Assembly: GCF_013459645.1 (NCBI RefSeq)
Contig: NZ_CP054861.1
Location: 2,158,001 to 2,222,000, forward strand
DNA: 64,000 nucleotides
Direction: 5' to 3'
DNA from: Martelella sp. NC20
Lineage (GTDB): Bacteria; Pseudomonadota; Alphaproteobacteria; Rhizobiales; Rhizobiaceae
The translations under genes were made by a program, and so were the position numbers. Below, piece after piece: positions 7,781-16,714 of this stretch; the stretch's first letter is position 1; every line of letters starts with the position of its first letter. The notes under the pieces are model-generated. The model was not told where the DNA came from. It did not search any database and saw nothing but the letters and a program-made list of their open reading frames with translations.

Positions 7781-9088
7781 TTACTCCGCGGCTGCCATCG
7801 GGTTGTTGGGGTGCGTCGTCCAGTTGGCGTAGTCCGCCGATACGCGCTCGCCGGTGCGCTGGTCCTTCTCGCCGGGGGCGAGCGCCACCATGTCGATGCA
7901 GTTCTCGACCGGACAGACATTGACGCACAGATTGCAGCCGACGCAGTCCTCCTCCTTCACCATGAAATGACGCTCGCCGTCAACCATCGCCGTGATGGCC
8001 TGGTGCGAGGTGTCCTCGCAGGCGATGTGGCAGCGGCCGCACTTGATGCAGGCGTCCTGGTCGATGCGGGCCTTGGTGATGGCGTTGAGGTTCAGATACT
8101 GCCAGTCCGTCACATTCGGCACGGCGCGGCCCGTGATGTCGTCCAGCGTCTGGAAACCCTTGGCGTCCATCCATGCCGAAAGCCCGGAGATCATTTCCTT
8201 GACGATCTTGAAGCCGTAGGTCATCGCCGCGGTGCAGACCTGCACATTGCCGGCGCCGAGCACCATGAATTCGGCAGCATCCCGCCAGGTGGTGATGCCG
8301 CCGATGCCGGAGATCGGCAGGCCTGTGGTTTCCGGGTCGCGGGCGATCTCGGCCACCATGTTGAGCGCGATCGGCTTGACCGCCGGGCCGCAATAGCCGC
8401 CATGGGTGCCCTTGCCGCCGACCGTCGGATTCGGCGCGAAAGTGTCGAGGTCGACGGAGACGATCGAGTTGATGGTGTTGATCAGCGACACCGCGTCCGT
8501 CCCGCCCCGGTGGGCGGCGCGGGCCGACTGGCGGATGTCTGAGATGTTCGGCGTCAGCTTGGTGATCACCGGCATGCGGGTATACTGCTTGCACCAGCGC
8601 ACCACCATCTCGACATATTCCGGCACCTGGCCGACGGCGGCACCCATGCCGCGCTCGGACATGCCGTGCGGACAGCCGAAATTGAGCTCGATCCCGTCCG
8701 CTCCGGTCTCCTCCACCAGCGGCAGGATCGCCTTCCAAGCCTCCTCCTCGCAGGGCACCATGATCGACACCACGATGGCGCGATCCGGCCAGCGCATCTT
8801 GACCTCCTTGATCTCGCGGAGGTTCAGATAGAGGTCGCGGTCGGTGATCAGCTCGATATTGTTGAGGCCGAGCAGCCTGCGGTCCGCGCCCCAGATCGCG
8901 CCATAGCGCGGGCCGTTGACATTGACCACCGGCGGGCCTTCCTCGCCCAGCGTCTTCCAGACCACGCCGCCCCAGCCCTCGCGGAAGGCGCGTTCGACAT
9001 TATAGGCCTTGTCCGTCGGCGGCGCGGAGGCGAGCCAGAACGGGTTGGGCGACTTGATACCGACGAAATTGTTGGAAAGATCAGCCAT
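7781..9088 (-). CDS. preA: NAD-dependent dihydropyrimidine dehydrogenase, PreA subunit
   Basis: A 435-residue subunit with an FMN TIM-barrel and a C-terminal ferredoxin. It reduces uracil and thymine to the dihydro forms together with PreT. The catalytic-loop cysteine is in FGCPHGMSERGMG. Substrate and FMN-binding stretches include TKLTPNISDIRQSA and PISGIGGITTWRDAAEF. Two 4Fe-4S motifs are visible: CIKCGRCHIAC, and CVGCNLCVNVCPVENC near residues 380-395. A GAGGAGA site precedes the ATG. It follows preT by 12 bases in one operon. Its products would be the substrates of the dihydropyrimidinase encoded at the left edge. Confidence 0.95.
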   Translation of the reverse strand: MADLSNNFVGIKSPNPFWLASAPPTDKAYNVERAFREGWGGVVWKTLGEEGPPVVNVNGPRYGAIWGADRRLLGLNNIELITDRDLYLNLREIKEVKMRWPDRAIVVSIMVPCEEEAWKAILPLVEETGADGIELNFGCPHGMSERGMGAAVGQVPEYVEMVVRWCKQYTRMPVITKLTPNISDIRQSARAAHRGGTDAVSLINTINSIVSVDLDTFAPNPTVGGKGTHGGYCGPAVKPIALNMVAEIARDPETTGLPISGIGGITTWRDAAEFMVLGAGNVQVCTAAMTYGFKIVKEMISGLSAWMDAKGFQTLDDITGRAVPNVTDWQYLNLNAITKARIDQDACIKCGRCHIACEDTSHQAITAMVDGERHFMVKEEDCVGCNLCVNVCPVENCIDMVALAPGEKDQRTGERVSADYANWTTHPNNPMAAAE

Positions 9089-9100
9089 TGTCTTGTCTCC

Positions 9101-10462
9101 TCACGCCACGGCGCTTGCAAGCGGCATCTCGCCTGCCAGAACATGATTGATGGAAATCGCGGCGTCGCGGCCCTGCGCGACCGAGGTGACCGTCAGGTCC
9201 TCGCCCTTCTTCACGCAGTCGCCGCCGGCCCAGACATCGGGGAGAGAGGTGCGGCCCCCGGCATCGATGGCGATCCGGCCGGCTACGATCTTCAGCGCGT
9301 CCAGGTGGTCGGCGACAAACGTCTGGCCGATCGCCTTCAGCACGTGGTCGGCGGCGATCACCCCGGTCTCGCCGGTGGCGATGAGCTTCCCGTCTTTCAC
9401 GTGCGTATGCTCGAACAGCACGCCGGCGACCTTGCCGTCCTCACCGAGGATCTCCTTCGGCGCCAGATAGTGGCGGATGAACACGCCGCGCGAGGCGGCC
9501 AGCTCCTGCTCGAATTTCGAGGCGCCCATGGCCTCCGGCCCGCGCCGGTAACAGAGCGTCACTTCGTCCGCGCCGAGGAGCTTTGCCTGCACGGCGGCGT
9601 CGATCGCGGTCATGCCGCCGCCGAGCACCACGACATGGCTGCCGACGGTGATTTCGGCGAGGTCGTCGGCCTGGCGGATCGCCTCGATGAAATCGACGGC
9701 GTTTTCGCAACCCGTCAGGTCCTCGCCGGCAACGCCCAGTTCATTGACGCCGCCAAGGCCGATGCCGAGGAACACGGCGTCATAGTCGCGGCGCAACTCG
9801 TCGAGGGTGAAGTCGCGGCCGAGCATCTGGCCGCCGCGGATTTCGATGCCGCCGATCTCCAGCAGATAGGCGATTTCCTTCTGGGCGAAATCGTCGACGG
9901 TCTTGTAGGCGGCCAGACCATATTCATTGAGCCCGCCGGCCTTTTCCTTCGCCTCGAGCACGATCACGTCGTGGCCGGCCATGGCGAGGCGATGGGCGCA
10001 GGCAAGGCCCGCCGGACCCGCGCCGACGACGGCGACGCGCTTCCCGGTCTCATGGGCACGGGTGTAGAACTGCTTGTTTTCGGCCATCGCGATGTCGGTT
10101 GCATAGCGCTGCAGCAGGCCGATCTCGACCGGCTTCTCCTCCGCCGTGTTGCGCACGCAGGCTTCCTCGCACAGCGTCTCGGTGGGACAGACGCGGGCGC
10201 ACATGCCGCCGAAAATGTTCTGGTCGAGGATCGTCTTCGCCGCGCCCAGCGGATTGTCGGTCGATATCTGGCGGATGAACAGCGGGATATCGATCGCGGT
10301 GGGACAGGCCGTCATGCAGGGCGCGTCATAACAGAAATAACAGCGATCCGCCTCCACCGCCGCCTCGTGCCGGTCGAGCGGGGGATGCAGGTCGGAAAAA
10401 TTGCGGTGATAGGCATCGGTCGCCAACCGCCGGCCCTGAAGGGCAGGATTCAAATCTCGCAT
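9101..10462 (-). CDS. preT: Dihydropyrimidine dehydrogenase, PreT (FAD/NADH) subunit
   Basis: A 453-residue flavoprotein that passes electrons from NADH through FAD and iron-sulfur centres to PreA. The N-terminus carries the unusual cysteine clusters CYFCYDAPCMTACP and GGMCARVCPTETLCEEAC. A Rossmann fold for FAD (VAVVGAGPAGLACAH) and a second one for NADH (VVVLGGGMTAIDAAV) follow, ending with IGQTF and VWAGGDCVKKGEDLTV. An open frame continues upstream to 10525, but MRDLNPALQGRRL at 10462 is the normal family start. preT is first in the operon, and a RutR-like palindrome lies 56 bases upstream. Confidence 0.93.
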   Translation of the reverse strand: MRDLNPALQGRRLATDAYHRNFSDLHPPLDRHEAAVEADRCYFCYDAPCMTACPTAIDIPLFIRQISTDNPLGAAKTILDQNIFGGMCARVCPTETLCEEACVRNTAEEKPVEIGLLQRYATDIAMAENKQFYTRAHETGKRVAVVGAGPAGLACAHRLAMAGHDVIVLEAKEKAGGLNEYGLAAYKTVDDFAQKEIAYLLEIGGIEIRGGQMLGRDFTLDELRRDYDAVFLGIGLGGVNELGVAGEDLTGCENAVDFIEAIRQADDLAEITVGSHVVVLGGGMTAIDAAVQAKLLGADEVTLCYRRGPEAMGASKFEQELAASRGVFIRHYLAPKEILGEDGKVAGVLFEHTHVKDGKLIATGETGVIAADHVLKAIGQTFVADHLDALKIVAGRIAIDAGGRTSLPDVWAGGDCVKKGEDLTVTSVAQGRDAAISINHVLAGEMPLASAVA

Positions 10463-10517
10463 CGCAAATATTCCCCAATTTTTGGTTGTTGGCGAAATGC
10501 TACCGCGAAAATAAATA

Positions 10518-10533
10518 TTTATCAAACGGTAAA
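10518..10533. promoter_or_regulatory. Second RutR-like operator, upstream of preT
   Basis: On the minus strand this reads TTTACCGTTTGATAAA. It shares the outer ACC...TAAA layout with the site at 4065-4080 and matches 10 of 14 positions of the E. coli RutR consensus. It lies 56-71 bases before the preT start, within an AT-rich promoter-like stretch (AAATAAATATTTATC). Two sites of related form, each in front of a pyrimidine-catabolic operon, support a shared regulator. Confidence 0.45.
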
Positions 10534-10604
10534 TTTTTTGGCGGAAACCCGCTTTCCCGGAGAGGACGAAATGCGCTTCGCAGGCCGTCTTGCCACCGGC
10601 CTCT

Positions 10605-10690
10605 CCGTGTCATCCCCGTGCTTGACACGGAGATCCATGAAACGTTCTCCGCATGGCCTGGATGCTCGTGTCGAGCACGAGCATGACACC
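10605..10690. repeat. Interspersed palindromic repeat, GTCATCC...GATCC / GAGCATGAC family, copy 1
   Basis: Two dyads in inverted orientation: CCGTG...CACGG within 10612-10634, and ATGCTCGTG at 10662-10670 paired with 10676-10684. The outer boundaries GTCATCC and GCATGAC are inverted copies. The same arrangement recurs near 26.4 kb, 37.1 kb and 48.7-49.1 kb. The whole spacer 10534-10827 contains no convincing gene. Confidence 0.75.
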
Positions 10691-10827
10691 GTTGGCGAGG
10701 TTGAGCGCGAGCGGCGAAGTGGCGAAAGGCTTGCTGCTCACTCCATTCACACATTGCACCTTTCCTGTTGCCCCCGACGCCGGAAACATGGTGTCTGTCG
10801 GTTCGCAAGACTCACCGGAAGCCTGTC

Positions 10828-11787
10828 ATGTTGAAATCCCCGCTGCTGATCGATCTCAAATTCTCCGACCGCGCTGCGGTGGTTGCGGCGCTGCAACGCC
10901 ATTTCGCCGGTCGCGAGGTCATTGATCTGGGGGATGCGGAAAATGCCGGGCGCGACCTGTCCGATTGCCGTTACGCGGTCCTGTGGAAGCCTGACGACGA
11001 CCTGTTCCGCCGCGCGCAAAACCTCGATGTGCTGTTTTCCGGCGGGGCGGGCGTCGACAGGGTTCTGGCGCTCGAAGGCCTGCCGGATGTGCCGCTGGTG
11101 CGTTTCGTCGATCCCTCGCTCACCCGGCGGATGAGCGAATATGTCGTGCTGCAATGCCTTTACCATCTGCGACAGGTTGCCTCCTATCGCGCAAGCCAGC
11201 AGGCCCGGCGCTGGGAGCCGCTGGCGCAACCGGAAGCCGGCGAGGTCACGGTCGGCATCATGGGGCTCGGCGAACTCGGCCTTGATGCCGCTGCAAAGCT
11301 GAAGGCGATGGGCTTTGCCGTTATCGGCTGGTCGCGCGGCGTCAAGGAAATCGACGGCCTCGAGACTTTCGATGCCGGCCGGCGCAATGCGTTTCTGGCA
11401 AAGACCGATATCCTTGTCGGTCTGCTGCCGCTGACGGCGGAGACCGCCGGCATTTTCAATTTCGCACTTTTTGAAAAGCTCAAACGCAGCGGTCCGCTGG
11501 GTGCGCCGGTGCTGATCAATGCCGGTCGCGGCGGCTCGCAGGTCAAGGCCGATATCGTCGCGGCGCTCGATCGCGGCATTCTCGGCGGCGCTTCCCTCGA
11601 CGTCTTCGAGACCGAGCCGCTTGCCGCCGACAGCCCGCTCTGGGATCGAGAGAACGTCGTGATCACCCCGCATGTGGCGGCCGACAGCGATGTCGCGGCC
11701 CTGTTTGCCCATGTCGAACGGCAGATCGCGCGGTTCGAGGCGGGCGAGCCTCTCCAGCATGTCGTCGGCCGCGACCGGGGATATTGA
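10828..11787 (+). CDS. Glyoxylate/hydroxypyruvate reductase (GhrA-like D-2-hydroxyacid dehydrogenase)
   Basis: A 319-residue NAD(P)H-dependent 2-hydroxyacid dehydrogenase. The nucleotide-binding fold shows GIMGLGELGLDAAAKLKAMG near residue 145. The catalytic Arg is in NAGRGGSQVK, and the acid/base His is in VITPHVAADS near the C-terminus. The GhrA branch reduces glyoxylate and hydroxypyruvate to glycolate and glycerate. The ATG at 10828 gives the start MLKSPLLIDLKF; an in-frame ATG 60 bases upstream would add a sequence unlike the family. The gene is monocistronic or leads into the two small genes downstream. Substrate preference cannot be fixed from sequence. Confidence 0.85.
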   Translation: MLKSPLLIDLKFSDRAAVVAALQRHFAGREVIDLGDAENAGRDLSDCRYAVLWKPDDDLFRRAQNLDVLFSGGAGVDRVLALEGLPDVPLVRFVDPSLTRRMSEYVVLQCLYHLRQVASYRASQQARRWEPLAQPEAGEVTVGIMGLGELGLDAAAKLKAMGFAVIGWSRGVKEIDGLETFDAGRRNAFLAKTDILVGLLPLTAETAGIFNFALFEKLKRSGPLGAPVLINAGRGGSQVKADIVAALDRGILGGASLDVFETEPLAADSPLWDRENVVITPHVAADSDVAALFAHVERQIARFEAGEPLQHVVGRDRGY

Positions 11788-11860
11788 TAGACGGAACAAT
11801 CTGCCAGGCGTCGGCGTTCTTACTTCGACTGAACTCGCACAGGCGGGCAAGGAGGAAGAT

Positions 11861-12082
11861 ATGGCAACGCATTTCGATCCCAAGGAAGTCCGCCCCGTGA
11901 AATATCCGGGTGAGGAAAATTACCCGCAGAAATCCGAGGACGATGGCGGTATCCCGAAGAGCGAAAACCCGCATCTGAACCGCGGACAGACGGTGATCAT
12001 GATCCTGATCGCGATCATGGCGGGGGTCGTCCTGATATGGGGCGGCGCGGAATGGCAGTTTGACACGCCGTCGGTGGAATGA
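11861..12082 (+). CDS. Small single-pass membrane protein (73 aa), unrecognised
   Basis: A strong ribosome site (GGAGGAAG) ends a few bases before the ATG at 11861. The product has a charged, proline-rich N-terminal half (VRPVKYPGEENYPQ) and one hydrophobic helix near residues 43-63 (VIMILIAIMAGVVLIWGGAEW). No domain is recognised. It is followed after three bases by a second small membrane protein of similar design, so the two are probably co-translated. Composition matches the surrounding chromosome. Confidence 0.75.
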   Translation: MATHFDPKEVRPVKYPGEENYPQKSEDDGGIPKSENPHLNRGQTVIMILIAIMAGVVLIWGGAEWQFDTPSVE

Positions 12083-12085
12083 TCA

Positions 12086-12325
12086 ATGATTGACCCGAAC
12101 AAAACCAACCGGACCGGCGGAACCGAGCACGGGAGCCCCGAACTCTCTCCGAACGAGGCGCGGCAATCGGAAAAAGGCCGTGGCTTGATCTATGTACTCG
12201 CGGGCGGTCTCGTGCTTGCCTTCGCGGTCTGGGCGGTTCTGGAACTCTTTGCGCCGAAGGGCGCCAGCCCGGATGTCGAAACCGTCACCGAGGACGCCGA
12301 ACAAGTCGCTCCGGCGGCACAATAG
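12086..12325 (+). CDS. Small single-pass membrane protein (79 aa), unrecognised
   Basis: The ATG lies three bases after the stop of the preceding small gene. The product has a hydrophilic N-terminal 30 residues, one membrane helix around 34-54 (LIYVLAGGLVLAFAVWAVLEL) and an acidic tail (VETVTEDAEQ). The pair with the 73-residue neighbour may form a small membrane complex, but that is inference. No family is recognised. Similarly sized single-helix proteins are widespread and often unannotated in Rhizobiales. Confidence 0.7.
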   Translation: MIDPNKTNRTGGTEHGSPELSPNEARQSEKGRGLIYVLAGGLVLAFAVWAVLELFAPKGASPDVETVTEDAEQVAPAAQ

Positions 12326-12460
12326 GCGCGGTCGGATAAACTCGTTTTGAGCAAAACCGCGGTGCGCTCTGGATTTTATCGTATATTACGGCTAAGTCAT
12401 CTGCCCTGAGGGGCGCATGGCCGTCCTTCACGCGAATGACGCCTGAAGGAGCGGGAGGCG

Positions 12461-13765
12461 ATGGCGAAGACCGATATTGCCACACGGGTCTATGATCACA
12501 GCTGGAAGCTCGACCCGATCATCCGCAGCCTTCTGGACACCGATTTCTACAAATTGCTGATGCTGCAGATGATCTGGAAGCTCTATCCGGACGTCAATGC
12601 CACATTCTCGCTGATCAACCGGACCGCCTCCGTACGCCTTGCCGACGAGATCGACGAGGCCGAGCTGCGCGCCCAGCTCGACCATGCGCGGGAGATCAGG
12701 CTCACGAAGAAAGAGACCATCTGGCTCGCCGGCAACAGCTTTTACGGGCGCTCGCAGATATTCGAGCCCGAATTCCTGACCTGGCTCGCCAATTTCCGCC
12801 TGCCTGAATACGAACTGACGCGGCATGACGGACAGTATCACCTGACGTTCCACGGCCGCTGGATGGAAACCACGATGTGGGAGATACCGGCGCTGTGCAT
12901 CATCAACGAACTGCGTTCGCGGGCGGCGATGAAGGATATCGGCCTGTTCACCCTGGACGTGACCTATGCCCGCGCCAAGGCCAAGATGTGGTCGAAGGTG
13001 GAGCGGCTGGCCGCCCTCGAAGGTCTCAGGATATCCGATTTCGGCACCCGGCGGCGGCACTCCTTCCTGTGGCAGCGCTGGTGCGTCGAGGCGTTGAAGG
13101 AGGGCATCGGACCAGCCTTCACCGGCACCTCCAACGTGCTGCTCGCCATGGATACCGATCTCGAGGCGGTCGGCACCAATGCCCATGAACTGCCGATGGT
13201 CGCCGCCGCCCTTGCCGAAACCGACGAGGCGCTGGCGCAGGCCCCCTACAAGGTGATGCAGGACTGGAACAAGCTCTATGGCGGCAACCTGCTGATCGCG
13301 CTGCCGGATGCCTATGGCACCGCCGCCTTCCTGCGCAACGCGCCGGAATGGGTCGCCGACTGGACCGGATTCCGCCCCGACAGCGCGCCGCCGATCGAGG
13401 GCGGCGAGAAGATCATCGCCTGGTGGAAGAAGATGGGCCGCGATCCGCGCGAGAAGATCCTGATCTTCTCCGACGGGCTCGATGTCGATGCCATTATCGA
13501 AACCTACAAGCATTTCGAGGGCAGGGTGCGCATGAGCTTCGGCTGGGGCACCAACCTTACCAACGACTTCATCGGATGCGCGCCGCATCGCCTCGGCGCG
13601 TTGAAGCCGATCTCGATCGTGTGCAAGGTCTCCGACGCCAATGGCCGCCCGGCGGTGAAACTTTCCGACAATCCGCAAAAGGCGACCGGCGATCCGGCGG
13701 AAGTCGAGCGCTATCTCAAATTCTTCGGTTCCGAGGATATGGTCGATCAGCCGGTGATGGTCTGA
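12461..13765 (+). CDS. pncB: Nicotinate phosphoribosyltransferase
   Basis: A 434-residue enzyme that joins nicotinate and PRPP in the NAD salvage (Preiss-Handler) pathway. The N-terminal [16 protein letters not shown] and [14 protein letters not shown] are the family opening. [30 protein letters not shown] and [11 protein letters not shown] mark the phosphoribosyltransferase core, and [12 protein letters not shown] lies near the end. GGGAGG sits just before the ATG. The following acetyltransferase starts directly after the stop codon, suggesting co-translation. The upstream spacer 12326-12460 shows no gene. Confidence 0.95.
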   Translation: MAKTDIATRVYDHSWKLDPIIRSLLDTDFYKLLMLQMIWKLYPDVNATFSLINRTASVRLADEIDEAELRAQLDHAREIRLTKKETIWLAGNSFYGRSQIFEPEFLTWLANFRLPEYELTRHDGQYHLTFHGRWMETTMWEIPALCIINELRSRAAMKDIGLFTLDVTYARAKAKMWSKVERLAALEGLRISDFGTRRRHSFLWQRWCVEALKEGIGPAFTGTSNVLLAMDTDLEAVGTNAHELPMVAAALAETDEALAQAPYKVMQDWNKLYGGNLLIALPDAYGTAAFLRNAPEWVADWTGFRPDSAPPIEGGEKIIAWWKKMGRDPREKILIFSDGLDVDAIIETYKHFEGRVRMSFGWGTNLTNDFIGCAPHRLGALKPISIVCKVSDANGRPAVKLSDNPQKATGDPAEVERYLKFFGSEDMVDQPVMV

Positions 13766-14374
13766 ATGAATATCCGCAGAGGCAGAAACGAGGATCTGGA
13801 CGCGCTTTACGCCATCGCGCTTGCGACCGCCGACAACGGCCGGGACGCGAGCGCGCTTTACGACGATCGGCATATGGTCGGCCACATCTATTCCGCGCCC
13901 TATCTCGTGGTCGATGGCGGCTTCTGTTTCGTGGCGGAGGATGACGAGGGCGTTTGCGGCTATGTCGTGGGAACCGCCGATACCGAGGCCTTTGCCCGGG
14001 CGCTGGAGGCGCAATGGTGGCCTGCGCTGCGCCAGCGCCACCACGAGCCGGACACGGCAAAACGGGCGGAATGGTCGCGGGATGAACTGCGCGCCTATTT
14101 GTTCCATCATCCCGAAATCCCGCCGCGCGCGGTTGTCGAGCGCTATCCGGCGCATCTGCACATGAATTTGCTGGAGCGCGCCCGCGGCCATGGGCTCGGA
14201 CGCCGGCTGCTTGGCGCGGCGTTGCGTGAACTCACCGATCTCGGCGCCGCTCACGTCCACGTCGGGGCGGGATGGAGCGATGCCGGCGGCGCCGCGTTCT
14301 GGCAGGCCTGCGGGTTCGAGGTGCTGAGCGACGGCGATAGCCGCGTCGTCTATCTCGGCCGGGCTGTGGCCTGA
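13766..14374 (+). CDS. GNAT-family N-acetyltransferase
   Basis: A 202-residue protein beginning immediately after the pncB stop (TGA-ATG). It opens with MNIRRGRNEDLDALYAIAL, has the central FVAEDDEGVCGYVVG strand, an acetyl-CoA binding region around RARGHGLGRRLLGAAL and a final GFEVL strand, all typical of GNAT enzymes. The insert with HHPEIPPRAVVERYPAHLHMN resembles GNAT proteins related to eukaryotic O-GlcNAcase-associated acetyltransferases. The substrate is unknown. Tight coupling to pncB may only reflect operon packing. Confidence 0.85.
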   Translation: MNIRRGRNEDLDALYAIALATADNGRDASALYDDRHMVGHIYSAPYLVVDGGFCFVAEDDEGVCGYVVGTADTEAFARALEAQWWPALRQRHHEPDTAKRAEWSRDELRAYLFHHPEIPPRAVVERYPAHLHMNLLERARGHGLGRRLLGAALRELTDLGAAHVHVGAGWSDAGGAAFWQACGFEVLSDGDSRVVYLGRAVA

Positions 14375-14449
14375 TTGCCACCCGGCCTGCGAAGCTCTGT
14401 TCAAACACTGCCAATTCCATTGACACCGGAAAACCGACCTCGCTAAGAA

Positions 14450-14625
14450 GGTTGCGGATCAGGTTCCGTTCGCAAGAACGGATGAAAAGGGAACGCGGTT
14501 CAAAACCGCGGCTGCCCCCGCAACTGTAACCGTTGAGCCGCTTCCATGACGTCACTGGGCGAAAGCCCGGGAAGACGGAAGTTCAGGCGTTGACGCGGAA
14601 GCCAGGAGACCTGCCCGATCCGGTC
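14450..14625 (+). ncRNA. Cobalamin (adenosylcobalamin) riboswitch
   Basis: The leader of btuB carries the conserved blocks of the cobalamin element in order: GATGAAAAGGGAAC near 14481, the core GCTGCCCCCGCAACTGTAA at 14511-14529, the ACTGGGCGAAAGCCCGGGAAGA hairpin near 14553-14574, and the B12 box GCCAGGAGACCTGCC at 14601-14615. It lies about 165 bases before the btuB start. Bound coenzyme B12 should repress expression of the downstream btuBFCD genes, most likely by transcription attenuation or by blocking translation. Confidence 0.95.
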
Positions 14626-14788
14626 ACCCTTGCTTGAACACGGGGTTCTTGTTCAGGCGCGGTCGTCCGTCGCGGTGACATTCGAAAACGATGTTGCCGT
14701 GGATGGATGGTCAGGTGAATTTCCACTTTCCCATTCCTTCCCCACGGTGCTTTACGCCGGCTGCGGCCGGCCCGAATGGGGATTTGAT

Positions 14789-16714
14789 ATGAGAGATTTC
14801 ATTGCCGCCGGCGTCGCCGCCGCGGTGCTTGCTTCCGCTGGACAAGGGATAGCGCAGGATGTCGTGGGGGACGTTACAACGATTCTGGAACCCATCTATG
14901 TGACCACGCCGCTGCGGCGTCCGACCACGATCGTGCAGTCCACGTCAACGGTTACGGTGGTCACCGAAGAGGATATCGAGCGCTCCGCCGCCGTTGATCT
15001 TCCTTCGCTTCTGAGGCGCTATCCGGGCGTCAATGTCACCACCAATGGCGGCATGGGCGCGAATGCCGGGATTACCTTGCGCGGCACGAATACCGGACAG
15101 ACGCTGGTGCTGGTCGACGGCATGCGGGTCGCATCCGCCACCGGCGGGGCGACCGCCATCGCCAATATTCCGCTTGCAAGCGTGGCGCGCGTCGAAATCG
15201 TCGAAGGCGCGCATTCGGCCCAGTGGGGCGCGGATGCGATCGGCGGCGTCGTCAACATCATCACCAAGGATGGCAGTCTCTGCGAAAACGGCGCGGCGAT
15301 CTGCTCCAGCGTGGAAACCGGCGTGACCTGGCCCTGGGGCGGTTTCGGCACGCTGTCGACCCGCGGCGTCACCGGTTCGGGGGTCGATTTCAACGTCGGC
15401 CTGTCGATCATCGGCACAGAAGGCTATGATTTCACCACGCCTTCCAACTCTGTCCACGAACCGGGCCGCGACGGCTTCCTGCAGGGCGGCTTCAACTATT
15501 CGATCGGCAAGGACTTCACCTGGGGCCGGCTTTATTCGGAGGGCTTCTACGCCCGCTCCAATCCGCAATTCGACAGCGCGCCCTATGCCGACTGGATGAC
15601 CGGCGACATGGTCTATGGCGCGAATGAGTCGATCCAGACCAATGCCGCCTTCAAGCTCGGCGCGGAGTTCGATCACGCGGACGACTGGTCGTCGGTGTTC
15701 GAAATCTATTCCGCCTTCGACTACCAGAAGAATTTCCGCGACGACTATCCGGACGCCGATACCCATTACGACACCAATCGCTATGGTGTTTCCGGCTCGA
15801 CCACCAAGGAAGTCCTGGCGGGCGAGGCGCTGAACATCTTCACGCTCGGCTTCGATGCCTATCGCGAGACGGTGGATTCCTCCGTCGACTACACCGAGAC
15901 GGCGCGCAATGTCGGCGCATTCTACGGCCAGTACAGCCTCGAACTTTCCGCCCTGACGGTCAATGCCGGGCTGCGCTACGATGCCGACGAGCAGTTCGGC
16001 GGCGCGCTGACCTACAATGTCGGCCTCGGCTACGAACTGGTCGAAGGGCTGACGGCGCGCGCCTCGTTTTCCACGGGCTTCAACGCCCCGACCTTCAACG
16101 ACCTCTATTGGGCGTTCGACGGCTCCTATGTCGGAAATCCCTATCTCGATCCGGAGACCTCCAAGAACTGGGAGGTGGGCCTGAACTGGGATTCCGGCGT
16201 TGGAAGCGTGGTCGACGTCGTCTACTACGAGAATTATATCGACGACATGATCGTCTTCGTCTCCGACCCGGTCACCTATATCGGAACCATGGAGAATATC
16301 GAGAAGGCCAAGGTCAGCGGCGTGCGCGCCACCTATTCGCAGGCCCTGCTCGATGACCGCCTCGGCCTCGACTTCGGCTTCGAATATCGCCTGCCGAAAA
16401 ACGAGACCGATGACGAGTATATCGCCGACCAGAACCGGCTGAAGCTGACGGCGGCGGCAAGCTGGCAGGCGACCGAACGGCTCAATCTCAATGCCGATAT
16501 CGAATATGTCGGCAGCCGCTGGACCAATGCGTCCAGTTACAATCCGCGGCTCGGCGCCTATACGCTGGTTGATATTTCCGCGAATTATGCGGTGGATGAC
16601 TTGTCAAATGTCAAATTCGCGGTCGAAAATCTTTTTGACGAGGACTATCAGACGATCAACGGCTATGTCGGTCCCGGCACAACCGTGACGCTTGCCTACC
16701 GAAGGACCTTCTAG
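14789..16714 (+). CDS. btuB: TonB-dependent outer-membrane cobalamin receptor
   Basis: A 641-residue receptor. The N-terminal hydrophobic stretch AAGVAAAVLASAGQGIAQ is the signal peptide. The plug domain follows (VTVVTEEDIERSAAVDLPSL, RYPGVNV, GITLRG, VEIVEGAHSAQWGADAIGGVVNI). A beta-barrel ends in TTVTLAYRRTF, with the terminal Phe expected of outer-membrane proteins. The start at 14789 gives a proper signal sequence; the frame is open upstream into the riboswitch but not as a sensible protein. Placement behind a cobalamin riboswitch and ahead of a complete ABC importer supports B12 or corrinoid as substrate. Confidence 0.94.
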   Translation: MRDFIAAGVAAAVLASAGQGIAQDVVGDVTTILEPIYVTTPLRRPTTIVQSTSTVTVVTEEDIERSAAVDLPSLLRRYPGVNVTTNGGMGANAGITLRGTNTGQTLVLVDGMRVASATGGATAIANIPLASVARVEIVEGAHSAQWGADAIGGVVNIITKDGSLCENGAAICSSVETGVTWPWGGFGTLSTRGVTGSGVDFNVGLSIIGTEGYDFTTPSNSVHEPGRDGFLQGGFNYSIGKDFTWGRLYSEGFYARSNPQFDSAPYADWMTGDMVYGANESIQTNAAFKLGAEFDHADDWSSVFEIYSAFDYQKNFRDDYPDADTHYDTNRYGVSGSTTKEVLAGEALNIFTLGFDAYRETVDSSVDYTETARNVGAFYGQYSLELSALTVNAGLRYDADEQFGGALTYNVGLGYELVEGLTARASFSTGFNAPTFNDLYWAFDGSYVGNPYLDPETSKNWEVGLNWDSGVGSVVDVVYYENYIDDMIVFVSDPVTYIGTMENIEKAKVSGVRATYSQALLDDRLGLDFGFEYRLPKNETDDEYIADQNRLKLTAAASWQATERLNLNADIEYVGSRWTNASSYNPRLGAYTLVDISANYAVDDLSNVKFAVENLFDEDYQTINGYVGPGTTVTLAYRRTF

